Assembly (NCBI GenBank): GCA_003260075.1
Contig: QLIY01000416.1
Location: 61,851-125,850, forward strand
DNA from: Phallusia mammillata
Lineage: Eukaryota > Chordata > Ascidiacea > Phlebobranchia > Ascidiidae
Length of the DNA stretch: 64,000 nucleotides
Direction of reading: 5' to 3'
Shown: positions 49,000 to 61,213 of the stretch, in pieces
Layout: every line of letters starts with the position of its first letter
Numbering within the stretch: position 1 is the first letter of the stretch
The notes under the pieces: model-generated
Told to the model about the DNA's origin: nothing
The model's input: the letters and a program-made list of their open reading frames with translations, nothing else
Database searches by the model: none
Position numbers and translations under genes: made by a program

Positions 49000-49774
49000 A
49001 TTGTTGCCAACCCTTCTGACATACAAAAACACTCCAGCCCCCCTTCGTCACTTACCACTTGCAAAACACGTACTTTGAGGTGATTCATCAATTAATTATC
49101 GGTTGATTTTTAGTTGATGTTTTAACGCGGGTTTTCCCGGTTTTCAGGTACTTACGCCGCATTGGTTAGGAAATGATGCAATTGTTTTGATTGATGTTGT
49201 CTGCTAATATTCCGTTTATTGAGTCATTTTTGAACCTACAGCGAGGGGCATATTGTAGAAAACGCCGATGATTGAATCTCTAAGATTAGTCGAGAAAAGA
49301 ACTCTAATTGCACCTTCACTGATAAAAGTTGATTTTACTAACTTATATGTTTCTTTGTTTAAGTTGGCTCCTCTCAATAAAAGTTTGTGATGATTGTAAA
49401 TCGAAATGTAACGTATTTGTATTAAACGACAAACCGCGTGAAATAAAATTCAAGAAAAAAAGCGAAACGAACAAACTTCAAACAAGTGGTTCCCCACTGG
49501 GGAGGAATTCCTCCGAAGGGTGGAATTTTAAAACTTGAGGAGAGGAATCTACTTTAATTTTTACATTTGGTTTGTAAAATGACACTCGTGCTCCGGGAAT
49601 ATGACCTGTGAAGTTAATAAACGACCAAGTTTTAAATCTTGGTATGGTTTAGCACTATGCAGTATATTAGGGAGGAATGAATATGTATTGAATTGTTGAG
49701 AGAGGAATTCGTCAAGAAAAGTTAGGAACCACTGGTTTAAACTTTGTTAGCAGAATCAATGTTGTGATAATGGT
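49000..49774. other. R14 upstream region, no gene seen
   Basis: Apart from the short hAT-like element at 49484-49734, nothing is recognised. Confidence 0.5.
49476..49742. mobile_element. 251-bp hAT-like MITE
   Basis: Ends aagtggttccccac at 49484 and gttaggaaccactg ending at 49734 are inverted. Flanking octamers cttcaaac (49476-49483) and gtttaaac (49735-49742) match at six of eight positions, consistent with an aged 8-bp target duplication. Internally it holds gaggaattc words in both halves. No ORF. Confidence 0.7.
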
Positions 49775-51561
49775 TCATGTTCTGCATCGAAGTTTCCTCC
49801 TTAAAGTTTTCATTTCGAAATGCGACTGGTGAATCAAATGAGGAACTGCTGTTTCGTCTACAAACAAACCAACGTAAAATTCAACTTCGCAACCAACATG
49901 ACCATTTGCAATTGGCCATAGTCTTAACATAAGCATGAATACTGACCTGAAGTGCAGAAAAACTGCAACGATAGTTATAAAAAGAAAGACGGCTAGTATA
50001 CCCATTACAATCGCAACCACTTTGATTTTAAAGAAATCTTTCTTTAAAATGACCATAGCTTCATTATCTGCAAGTGCAAGACATTAAGTGTTACGTTGAT
50101 ACGGGTAAATTTCACTTTTAACCCTTTTCTGACCTCCACTGGTTTTGGTGGAGGCAGTAGTTATCCGTTCGGTGGTGCTCACAGCTTGGTTTGCAGTTGT
50201 TGTTTCTTCTGTTAGAAAATTAGATAAAAACAAAAATAGAATGCAAGCTGTTGGATTTAGTAACTATGTATATCGCAAAAGATATGAAAAAAAAGTTTTA
50301 ACAAAGGGGCAGAAGTTTTAATCACCTTTTATATTAGCTTGTGTTCCATCAGTTCTCTCAATGCTCGGACAGTCAATGAAGGCGAAACTGAACAAAGCGT
50401 AATAGTAATGCGAGTCGCTTCTAATCCGTGGTGGCCAAGTCTGACTCTCTTTTGTCGGGTTCGCACATACGTTTTTGACGTTTCGACCTTCTGGACAAGT
50501 GACTTTTTCCGATGACGTATTGGGCGTAACAAAAAGACCGCACCATGCGGCGGTCGAGTGTGTGTATTCGCGTGATGTATTGTCGTGCGGCAAGATCGAG
50601 CCTGTGAGAATTAGGTCGTTAGTAAAAAAAAAAGCGATATAGTGATTTTTCTGCCATGCTGTGATAAAGTTTTGTGGTGTTGCAGCAATGTATAAGAGCT
50701 TCTGATTGGAAGTTTCGGTTTCGTTTAGACACTATTTTTGTACATGTGCATTTTTTTGCGGATATATTTGCACTAATATAGCACAAAGTTGCCATACAAC
50801 ATCTTGTATTAAAAGTTCTAACCCTATTTGATACGAGCATGACATGGTATAAAAAAGTCGCTGCAGACGTTGTCGAAAACTTAAACCATTTATGAAACTG
50901 AAATCACATTATTCCAAAATCGCCTATTTAGTCGTACCGTCTGGCATTATTACACTATCCTTCCAGTAATCATCAGTGTATCTCACTATGTGGGGAACTG
51001 TTACGAGAAGCATAACGTCTGTTCGGTTGTCAGGTGGCACGAACAACCAATCACAGACTTCACCGCTGCTGTTCCATATTTCGTAATAGAAGTGACCATG
51101 ACGCATGGTAAATGTCGAAGGTCCACAATCCGCCTCAACACACAAAGAATGCCAACCCAGCCCTGTACACATAATGTCATTAGATTAAAGTAATATATAT
51201 GTTACGTAGTATATATTGACTGATCCCGAACCTTTTCGCTTTAACTTGCAATAAATTAACTAAATTTTCGGCAACTTTTAATTAGTCTCACTAAACACAC
51301 TTCGTGCCTTTTTATTAAATTTTTCAACAATGGGTTTCCTGCTTGTCCACTCACGTTAAAAGGTGTACCTTTTAACGTTGGTGAATGAGATTGCACGCTT
51401 ACTAACAATGTACAACTTATTTGTATATGATCATTTGTTTGGTAAAGTGCAAATATTTTACCAAAGTACAAGTACAACTTAAATAACATTCCATTTTGAA
51501 ACAAAACATTGTACTTGCCGACAAGGATAATAATTGCCAGCATGAATGAAGATACACTCAT
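49775..51561 (-). CDS. R15: WPP-type CUB receptor with plain tail
   Basis: Exons 51561-51519, 51162-50938, 50601-50326, 50208-50134, 50067-49775 sum to 912 nt (303 aa). Signal MSVSSFMLAIIILVG; its exon uses a GC donor (tcg|gcaagt). First CUB half: DCGPSTFTM, VCDWLFVPP, VMLLVTVPHIVRY, VIMPDG. Second half: AWCGLFVTPNT, TWPPRIRSDS, FSFAFIDCPS. Thr-rich stalk (ETTTANQAVSTTERITT). Span about VVAIVMGILAVFLFITIVAVFL. Span and tail lie in one exon, unlike other members. The tail (about 50 aa) has a single tyrosine, in EFYVGLF, and ends in basic RRKLRCRT. It may signal weakly or act as a decoy; that is inference. Confidence 0.82.
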
Positions 51562-52474
51562 GTTCGTCTGTTTCGTTTAATCTTCCACTAATGGCAGCAT
51601 ATTTATAATATATCAACACAGAGGGCAAGAACGCTCAATTTATGCAATTCTGACACATCTATTCACTTCTGCTCAGCGACACTGGAGAAATAATAATTTT
51701 ACACGATTTGGCTCAAATACTTCTCCCATAATCTGTGTCTGTCTCTAATCTCCCTTTTTCTTTTTTCTCTCACTTTGCCATCAATCATTGCTCCACCCGA
51801 ACCCTCTCTTCATCAGTCTGCGTGTTTTCTTTCTCCCACGTCATGTTTTGACTTGCGTAGATAATTGTAATTTCACGCTGCATGTGTTTGTGGTGTACAA
51901 TCATCCGCATATTGGATAAAAAAGCGTAAGACCTCCTTGATCGTGCATAAACTATATAGGTATAATTTAACAGCGGCAGTAATGAGTGTTTACCTAAAAT
52001 GATAAAAACAATATTATTGCTTAGGTTTGGCTTATATAACCCAACCGTATATTGTAATAAATCTGGATAACATAGCATGGTTGTTTTGAAACGCTTCATT
52101 AGCGACGATTACATGGTGCATACGTCTGTGGTTAGCCGTGTCGATATGGTTAAGATTATTTTGATAATTTGGGGTTTTGTATTCATCTTGCATGTCTTCT
52201 GATGGTTATCAATATAATATCGATCTTTTGAAACGTCTTTGTATTCCTTTGATAGTTCCCGAAATTTCCATAAGTTATTTTTGTTTTCCGTGGTTGACAA
52301 GCCGATAATTTAAAATTCAACTTTATTTTCTCTGCAACGAGGTTTATTAACAACATAGCACAACTAGGATCAGAAAAAAAATTACACAAAATTACAGTCA
52401 AATCAACTAAATACCCACAAGGTGAACTTTTCATCATAAATCTATCCCTGAGATTCGAGACTTCACACGAATAT
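51562..52474. other. intergenic, no gene seen
   Basis: R15 upstream and R16 downstream flank. The minus ORF 51785-52099 lacks any domain or signal. Nothing else recognised. Confidence 0.5.
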
Positions 52475-55068
52475 TTAATGCGCCAGTTGGTTGTAAACAA
52501 GGTTTGTGTCCATATGGTTAAGGCCCTGATATGAGTTTTCGTTGTTTGACTGATCTTTGAAAACTGGCATTTGGTAAGTGTCATCGATTGGTTGTGTAAA
52601 CATTTGTGGTGCTCTCTGGTTCTCCCTGACGGTATGGGTTTGAGTTGCTTGTCCGCCGCTTGGTGGCTTGTTTTGTTTTGGCGACAAATGCCTCTGCTTT
52701 TCACGTCTGCGAAAACATTGATAAAATGTAAACAACATATGACCAATCAGCAAACAGCTTTAAAATCAAACAGAGACATGTTGCTATAAAACCGAGATGA
52801 ATTACTAATATGGTGGAACAACTTAGATTTTACGTGAGAACCCCCCCCCCGGTGGCTTGTTTTGTTTTGGCGACAAATGCCTCTGCTTTTCACGTCTGTG
52901 AGAACATTGGAAAAATTTAAACAACGTATAACCACTTAGTAAACAAACAGAGGCATGTTGCTATAAAACCGAGATGTTACTAAAATTACTAATATGGTGG
53001 AACAACTTAGATTTTACGTGAGATTCAAGAGAAAAAAAACTGTTTAACCGTAAAACGTGCGTTTACCCAACAAGATAGTAAGGCGGACCGTTTCTTGAAT
53101 TAAGATTTAAATATTACGTTTTGTACCATTGAGCACTTACATTGATTTGAATAGTAGTGCTGCTGACAGAATTACACTGATAGCCAGAAGAACTCCTAAT
53201 ATCGCAAATGTTCCAGTCATTGGATCACAATCTGTATTCTGGGTTGGTTCTAGAAATAAAAATGTGATAAAACCGGTCATGATAAATAAACAACACAAGC
53301 CTCATTGACAGATGGTTGCTGTTTTAATTGAACCGGATTTCCGATTAATTTGCCAAATTTCGTTAAAATAACATAACTTCACTGATGACTGCATGAGTAA
53401 TTTAATTACCATTTAGTGTATAATTTTAACGCATCCATGTGCTCTATATACTCATAATTAATAATGCATTTGTGATAATGTAAAAGAATAAAGCCAATAA
53501 ATGATCTTGTTAGTGCAACTGGTGACGAGAGATCGGTTGTTGGCTAGTGTAGCCATCGTAAAAACGTAAAAAAATATCCTAGTGTTATTCCCACGCAAGA
53601 TATTAACTGACGAAACTGTACACAATCCATCGTATATGTTGAAGTGAAAAAACTTCTTTAAAGAATAAATAAACTTTTTGATGTTAACTCTAGGTTTTAT
53701 AGCACATTCAGTGTCACAATTATATTTAGCATGGACCGCGAGTGGTTAAAAAAAATTGCATAGGGACCGTTATGACAAAACCACTGAATAAGAGAAACTT
53801 ACTTGTTAAGTCTGTCCCTTCGCTCGTTGCGCAAGGAAAGAACGTGTACGTAAAGAATATGAACATAGAACTGCGTGTTTGAATCCTGATATAAGGAGGC
53901 CAACGGGCGCTTGCATTGACCGTCTTGTTGCAAATGTCGGGAATGACTTTGCCTGCTTGACATGCTTTTGAGTTTGCTGGGACGTAAATGCCGCACCACG
54001 CATCTGATGGCTTATTAAACTCTATGTCATTATGTGCCAACACGCTACCTGTGAAGTAAAAATGCTTCCGTTAGGCCGAAGTCTAAAGCACCTTTAAACT
54101 TCCGTCTGATTGAGCGTAGTCATGAATGAACCTATATTACGTAAGTCTGTAGTTGAGTTCCCTCCCCCAACAATGTTTTGACATGTTTGGGATAATTTAA
54201 TATGTTGAAAACAGGTTTGCGTCTAACGTTTTTAGACCATTATGTTAAAATTCTAGTAAAAGTACAATGTTAGCTTAAAACAAGTTCTTAACTTCTTACC
54301 ATCTGGCAAAAAGACCTGTTTTGTTGGCCTGTAGTTTTTTAAATGAACCACGTTCAGCAACAACATGACATCGCGCCCTTTCGGAGAAATAAGTGTCCAT
54401 TGATCGTCTTTGATAGGATTAAAATACGCCGTCCCACTTGTTTTGTTGGTAGTGAGACCATGTACCAGAAAGATCCAAGCACAAGCTGAAAAAGTACAAC
54501 GTTTTTAGTGGTATATATTGTAGGAGTTTTAAATAACAAGTTACGGCGACGTTGTAAGGAATGTCACCACGTCGTAATATACACGTTAGCTGTACGTGCA
54601 TTAGGTTGTGCAAAATATTATTATTTTCCATTAAAAAATTATGCAACTTACATGACCAAAATTGCTTGTCAACCTGAATTTAGCGTAAGTTTTCAAAAAG
54701 CAAACATGTCAAAACATTTGTCCGATTTAGTAGATTTTATAAATGCAAATACGCTTTTAAGTTTACATTTCATGTGATGAAGTCAACTCGAGCTTTTTAA
54801 CATTTTTGTGACTGATTGTAAAAAGGGGCAAATCGAAAACCTGTATTGTTCTCGGGTCTATCGTCCGGTCATTTACGTGCACTGTTTGCACCGAAACGTG
54901 AGAAAAGTAAGTGTTCCGCAAGTTTAAGCGCGTAATACCTGTCTGGGGGAATGCCAGCGATCAATTATACTCATTTATTATGCAGAGTTTTGGCGACCAG
55001 TTAGAGTTTATTTATTCATGTTTTTCTTTTTACTTACCAGCATAAACCAGAATGTGCAGAAAAACCAT
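52475..55068 (-). CDS. R16: WPP-type CUB receptor with a classical ITAM
   Basis: Exons 55068-55038, 54485-54300, 54048-53803, 53249-53141, 52706-52475 sum to 804 nt (267 aa). Signal MVFLHILVYAACAWIFLV. First CUB half is divergent (DVMLLLNVVHLKNYR, VFLPDG); second: AWCGIYVPANSKAC, DICNKTV, RWPPYIRIQTR, FTYTFFPC. Span about MTGTFAILGVLLAISVILSAALLF, no charged residue. The tail carries DDTYQMPV and then ENSYQGLNHMDTNLVYNQL, that is E-x2-YxxL-x8-YxxL, eight residues from the stop. This fits the ITAM consensus D/E-x2-YxxL/I-x6-8-YxxL/I exactly. In vertebrates ITAMs recruit Syk-family kinases after Src-type phosphorylation. Here the receptor would carry its own ITAM. Coupling to Syk is inferred. 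Confidence 0.88.
52660..52930. repeat. duplicate of the R16 tail exon start around ten C
   Basis: Sequence at 52661-52745 (ggtggcttgttttgttttgg) recurs at 52851-52930 after ten C (52841-52850). The second copy keeps the exon start region but its acceptor reads cacag rather than cgcag. Probably an allele join in the intron before the tail exon. Confidence 0.7.
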
Positions 55069-56157
55069 GGTAAATCGTAGTAGCACTGTGGATGCAAGAT
55101 TAAACGACTTTGCTAAACCTATCACATTACTAAATCTTTTTGTTTAAGCTTTGTCCAGGAGGCCTTGTCTGTAACCTGCAATATAAACACTTGATCGAAG
55201 TAATTTCTCGTCTAAATACGAACCCTCAGCTCTTCTGCAATTTTAATCGAATCACTTATTGAACATGTGGAAACTATACGCAATCAATATACTTAAAACA
55301 ATATTGTAAAAAATGCTAAGCGGAAAAGCATATAGAAGCCAAGATGATCTTCTCAAGATAACTGATCTTCTATACTCCCTTTCAACACTCACAAGGTCTT
55401 ATTTGCGGACCTGACTGATAGCGATGAGAGTATCTCCATTTCAACTGGTGTCGGTGATATCACAGGATAGTGAGAATCTAACGACCCAGTCTACGTCAGA
55501 CGGAAACGCGTTGTGAGCGCTCATCATATAAACACTGCGACACACTATCAGCTGCTATGTGCTGTTTGGTTTAATGCGATATGGATTGAGGCAATAAATA
55601 AACAATTGTAAACAATAATGTAGGCTGCCTTTTCAACCATAATAATTTGTCGTTCCAAATTTTGACGATTACCAATTATATGTCAAAATTTTAAGGGGTT
55701 ATTTTCATGTTGGTTTTGTTAAAATTATGAAATATAATTATATCCGCTTTATAAGTTAAATTTTCGCTACTTTAGGTAACTGATCTCACAACCGCGTTAC
55801 ACTTCTTTACAGCCCAACATATGGTCCACGTTTTTGTATGAATCACATCTTACTTTACATAACACTAAGTCACCTTGCTGTTTTACATGTGACACTATGG
55901 TATTAGTTGTGTTAACAACAACATATCTCCTGTACATGTAAGTGCGCTAAGCCTTCATAACAATATAGGACAGAAGATTTCAACTTGTGTAATAAACTGA
56001 CACAAAAAACATAAAACAAATCACACCTAATGGTACAGAATGTTGAATATTGAGTTTTATGTCAAAATACAGCGTATATGTGTTGACAACAACAACGTAT
56101 GGTTTGCAACGTAATAGAGTATTTGCAAATTTGTTTTCTGTATTGTAGTCTTGAAAT
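55069..56157. other. intergenic, no gene seen
   Basis: R16 upstream region and R17 downstream flank, AT-rich, no ORF, repeat or relic recognised. Confidence 0.5.
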
Positions 56158-58221
56158 TTATTGACGCGATTCGTTGAAGTCCAAGTATTCCGGAATGTTT
56201 TGACGTATTGGGGTCAAGTAATCCACGCTAGTTGCTCGAGAACTTGCTCCGATGTCTGCACGTGCGTACTCTGCTCAAACAAATGCGGTAAAAGCCAGTG
56301 GTGACTGATGGTATAAGCAAATTACTAATTGCTTTCCCGGGAATTCTGCTTTCACACGAAGCACTTGTTTTATACACAACCCTGTCAGATTTTAGACCTG
56401 TGTTTCTTACATTTTAATGACAGTTTGTTGATTTTGAAACGCCCCCTCAAAAGATTTAAAGAAAAAAAAACGATGGCGGTTTAGGCTCATACACTGACAC
56501 CATCTTCAGATGTTATGTTAAAGGTAGTCGGTATTATGAGAGGATTTTATTTAATTGCCTATTTTGGATGATTTAGAGATATATGATCACATTTTCCATA
56601 TATAGGGTGTTCTAACCACCCAAATTTATTTTCTCATTGATTTTCCACCGCCCCTTTATTAATTCTAAGGCCCCCAGTTTTGCAACCACTGTTTTGCACG
56701 AACCAAGATGAATCGTTTTTGCCGCTTACCTAGTCGTATACTCGGTGGTGGTGCAATAAAGCCACTTGTTCGTGACTGGTCTTCTTGTCCGTTTTTTGAT
56801 TCCGCAGATGCAGTAACACAAACTGGTGGTTTCATTACCACGCAGGGCAGTTTGTTTGGGTTGGCTTTGATCTCATTTTTGACACTGGACGGAGGGTTTT
56901 GTTTTGTTGTTAAAGAGTGGTGTCTAAATATATAACGATTAATTTATGCTTTCATTTGGTAAATGAGTCCGCTATAACAATGTGCGGAAAGTTTTTCACG
57001 GTGTGTCATTATAAATGGACACTTGGTACAAACCTGCACTTCCTAATATATTTGCGACGACTTTGGCAGAGCAAAATGTTAAGAAACAGAGATATTGAAA
57101 GTACCGCTGCAAGTGAGATATAAATACTGATTATCAGAAGCGACGTGTAACCTTAACAAAAAAATACCTTGTTCTTAATAATAGAAGTTATGATCTTTTG
57201 TCGTTTATTATTACCTTGAGGTTTTCCTGATGTACTTTCTGTCGAGTCGTTCAGTTTTAATGGATTGCATTTCAATTTTGGAGTGGAACAGTTGTAAAAT
57301 ATGTGCGTAAAATTCCACGTGTTTGAGTTGCTGGGTTTGGAGAATATGACTGGAGGCCAACTAGCGGCTATACTGAGTTCAACGGCCCCGTTACAAGACT
57401 GCGCTAGTAGTGGATTTACATCGCACGTTTTTGTGAGAACATTAACATTCTTGGCTTGAAGAAAGCATTTGTTGGAGAGCGGTTGTTTGATTTCGGTTTC
57501 TGTTGCGATTAAAAAATGTGGCAAATTATTTTGAAAATAAATGACAGTGATATGAGCTAAGAAAAACCTTAGTTTAGGCTGCTACTAGATACAGATAGTG
57601 TCGTTTTGTTTATTATTTATTTTCATTTCACGTGGAATTGTAGTACCTACCAAGAGCAATTCACCTACAAGTACGAAAAACAAAAACAAAAAGAAAACGC
57701 CAACAACGTTGTTTCAAAAGAAGGTTAAACTTAGGAAGCTTTCAATCATTTGACCAAATTTTTATTTACCGTCCGGTAGCACTATTGTATTGTTGAAATT
57801 GGACAACCGTATTCCTAAAAGTGTGTGGTGAATGTCAGGTGGATGCAAGATAGTGTTATTCCATGACGTGTATGCCTTCCTGGTTGCTTTGCATGCAGGT
57901 CCGATTTGCACGAAAGCAAATATAACTAAAATAAGTTTCAGTGTAAAAATCACACTAAAAAGGCTATCCCAGTTTAACTTTTTTAGAGCTCACACTTTCA
58001 CATGAAACTTTTTTACTTCATCTATATATTAACTCTTTCACAGCAATTCTAATACAGTATTGAACTACTGCTTGGGTTTGCGTTGCAATTCTACAAATAA
58101 AATATTACCCACGGATATTTTCCGTCCGTGGTTGGACGTTTATATTATAAATACAAACGCCCATATCGTAAAACGTACCTAATAATGTTGCAAGATTGTG
58201 TTTCATCGCACTTCTTTCCAT
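56158..58221 (-). CDS. R17: WPP-type CUB-like receptor, YLTP/YLDF tail
   Basis: Exons 58221-58179, 57925-57770, 57499-57215, 57151-57034, 56923-56730, 56270-56158 sum to 909 nt (302 aa). N-terminus MERSAMKHNLATLLVIFAFVQ gives a signal peptide across the first junction. The first CUB half is very short (52 codons: ACKATRKAY, LLGIRLSN, IVLPDG). The second: KCFLQAKN, CDVNPLLAQSC, SWPPVIFSKP, HIFYNCS, and an extended Ser/Thr stalk. Span about LLIISIYISLAAVLSISLFLNILL. The tail is split in two exons: a Pro/Lys-rich exon, then EYARADIG, VDYLTPIRQNI and PEYLDFNESRQ. The ending parallels R18 (YEMPIRHENLEYMDFNEPE). The truncated first CUB half makes its fold uncertain. Confidence 0.8.
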
Positions 58222-58873
58222 TCGCAAACTAAAAAAATATTTTTCTGCACCTACTTTTGCCAACACTAAGTAACAATTAATAGCAAATTTATTGCACTCT
58301 TTATCCTTTCTTTACCGGCTCACGTCTGCAAAACTGGTACTTTCCGTTGTTGTGTTAAAATTTCTTCCCATAAATTCACATATGGTTGCTGGACAGCAAA
58401 CTTACGTATACTTCCTCCGAAAATCTCTCTGACGTAATTGCTATTTAGACTACCAGAGCCAGTTCCGAGACAAGGTGTTGATTTACACTACAGTACAGTT
58501 TTCGTTGGCGAAAAAGTACCATGAAACAACCACTAAATTCAGGTATCTCTGTTTTGTAAATATTACTACGTGTGGACACTGTGTGGGTGTTACTGTTCGT
58601 TCAGTTTAAACCATTTCTGATTGGCCGAGAGTATTAGTTGGGTGATAGACTCATGTCCAGAATCCGCTTACGCCATACTGTGTTGACGGAAGTAACTGTT
58701 CTTAATGTTATTTTATTTCTATGTACACAATCCGAACACAATTGAAAAACCAAAAAACATACTAACAGATGTGCAACATTGTTTCAAACTATCAAATACA
58801 TTTTGCAAAATCTTCATCAATCCGCAGTTATTTCCCAAAAATGCAGTTATGACTTATGAGATACATCGGGCGA
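58222..58873. other. intergenic, no gene seen
   Basis: Short AT-rich spacer between R17 and R18. Plus-strand ORF 58705-58902 has no support. Confidence 0.5.
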
Positions 58874-61213
58874 CTAATTTCCTGCTTCTCGTACGTCATT
58901 AGTATATACATCGTCTGGAGTTGATACTTGTCCTTCCGGCTCATTGAAGTCCATGTACTCCAAATTTTCGTGTCGAATAGGCATCTCGTATACTTCAGGC
59001 CCGGATGGATTTTCGTACACTCCACTGCTGTTGTTGCCTGTTGTTGAGACTGAGACTGGGGCCGAAGCCGTCAACTGAACTGGCGTATCCGGTCCTTTAA
59101 CCAGGGGAGCCAAAGTTGCTGGTGGTGTTACAGGGGACGCTCTGGGCTCTGCATGGGAAATTTATCATAATGCTTGTTAATAGGCTATATTTGCAGAAAA
59201 TAGGAATAACCATCAACATTTCGTGATGACATGTAGCAGTCATGTAACCAAGGGATGCCATCGTTTTGTGACGAAATTTACCAAAAGTTGTAATAAACAT
59301 TGCACGAAGATTTTTACCCCCTATAGTTGAAGGCAGGTCTGAAATTGGGGCAACAACCCCAAGTATAAACCCGAACCCGATTTCAGTAAAAATAAAGCCC
59401 GAATAAGGCACAAAAGTCGGTGAAAGTGGTTTTTGTTTTTTTATCTTACCGCTGATTTGTCTCTGCATAGTTGCATTTTCCATTGGTAATTGGATCGACT
59501 GCAGTGAGACAATTTGTGCGTTGTTAAGCTGCGATTGCACGGATGGCGACCGATGTTGGTTCGAAACAGGTATTTGTAGCGTTCCTGTGCGACTTGCTGC
59601 ATCTGGCATCGGTTTGTAAGAGGGCAAAGCATATTCGTTGATCAAATTACCGTTGTCTTTTCTCTCTCGTTTGATAAATTTGTCACGCCTGTAAATAAGT
59701 CAAGTTTCAATGCAAAAAAATGCATTAGAGTTAAGACGTTATTATGACAAGGTAAAAAAGGCAATTGGAAGATTATATAATACGGCTTTGTTTTGCAGAA
59801 AAACATAAGTCGCGACTAGTAGGTTGCCTAGTGTTTTCCTGTGGCAACAACAGCATGATTAACTTAGACTTACATAATGAGATAGACTATAATGACGAGG
59901 ACCACAAGAGTAACCGAAAACAAAACTGCAAGAGCAGCCACTGCTGGGTCTGAAATAATAAAAAGACATCAAAACTGTAAATACTGTACAACATTTACTG
60001 TTTGTTACTTAATTTTGGTTCTTTGCGTGGTACACAAAAACATATCTCAGTTTCTAGCGCATACTTGGTAATAACAATAAAAACTTTAAGACGATAACAT
60101 CTACTGCTTAAAGAGGCCTAGAATCTCTTACAAAATACAATTATTTACCGATTGGTGGCGCTGAGGGACACTCGAGAAACGAATACGTGAAGACAAAAGT
60201 GCCTTTCTGGCTGTACACCGAAAACTTTGGAGGCCAGTCTGTTGCCAATTTGGGCTTGGAACTGTTGCAGATTTGCTTAAGTCGCTGGGAACAATCGTTC
60301 ACCGAAGTTTCGTCTTTTACGAATCCGTAGCATTCAGGTTCCGAAGTCATATCATTCCAAACCCGGTAATTCGTTGACATTAGGCTGCCTGGTGATAAAA
60401 ATATGCAATATTATGGAAACTTTCGCTTTTTTATTAAGTCACGCTGAGTTGAGCGCATACCTATACGTATTTTATGCGTTTGAAAGCGTTGCAGTAAAAT
60501 CAGTGATGTTTAAAGTAAAGTAACTCACAATCACAGTTTAACATGCAGTTTGTTTCTGTGGTTATTGGAGCACTCAAAATAAAAAATACTAGTATAGAAC
60601 GTGTAAAACATAAGGGTAGTTTTGTGACTTTCAAATAACAACACGGTTTGTGCTTTCAATTGACGTTTGCACATACAAAACGTGTGTCGTAAAGCCATTT
60701 ACAATTTCATTTGAAAATTATCAATGGTCCTATAGTTTGGACAAACATCTACTTACCATCCGGAAACTTCACCGAGTCGGTCGAGGCCTTGTAATTCTTT
60801 ACTACCAAAACGCGAATCAGCAACATTGTCGAGTCTTTGGGTTTAGGATCTTGGAACGTAAACTGACAAACGGTGCCTGTTATAGGAGATGGAAAAACTA
60901 GGTACATTTCTCCAAAAGAATTTTGGACCATTGACGTGTTACACGTAACAGTTGCACCGGATACCGGGAGCAGTCCTGAAATGTATTGTTGCATTTATGT
61001 TTCAAAAGTACTAATACTTGTATGGTTTGTCAATCAGCAACACAACTTCACAGTTTACAACAAATTGTATGCTATTGTCACCTGTACTGCTGTACAAAAC
61101 TGATGTTAATTTTTCACTACTATCACTTATGAACGACCTGGATTAAACAAGTTCTTACCTTGCAGAACAGTAGCGAATGCAATACAGAAAAATTTAGGTG
61201 AGTTCGTCTCCAT
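58874..61213 (-). CDS. R18: WPP-type CUB receptor with long YENP/YEMP/YMDF tail
   Basis: Exons 61213-61159, 60975-60757, 60388-60149, 59949-59874, 59688-59450, 59148-58874 sum to 1104 nt (367 aa). Signal METNSPKFFCIAFATVLQG. First CUB half: VTCNTSMV, VCQFTFQDP, MLLIRVLVVKNY, VKFPDG. Second: ECYGFVKDETS, DWPPKFSVYSQ, FTYSFLECPS. Span about AALAVLFSVTLVVLVIIVYLI. Two tail exons: the first basic (RDKFIKRERK) with NEYALP and SYKPMP; the second Pro/Thr-rich with GVYENPS, EVYEMPIRHENLEYMDFNE and DDVYTNDV. YENP fits a YxN (Grb2-type) site; others are the YExP...Y(M/V)(D/E) ending shared by the family. No ITIM or ITAM match. Confidence 0.85.
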
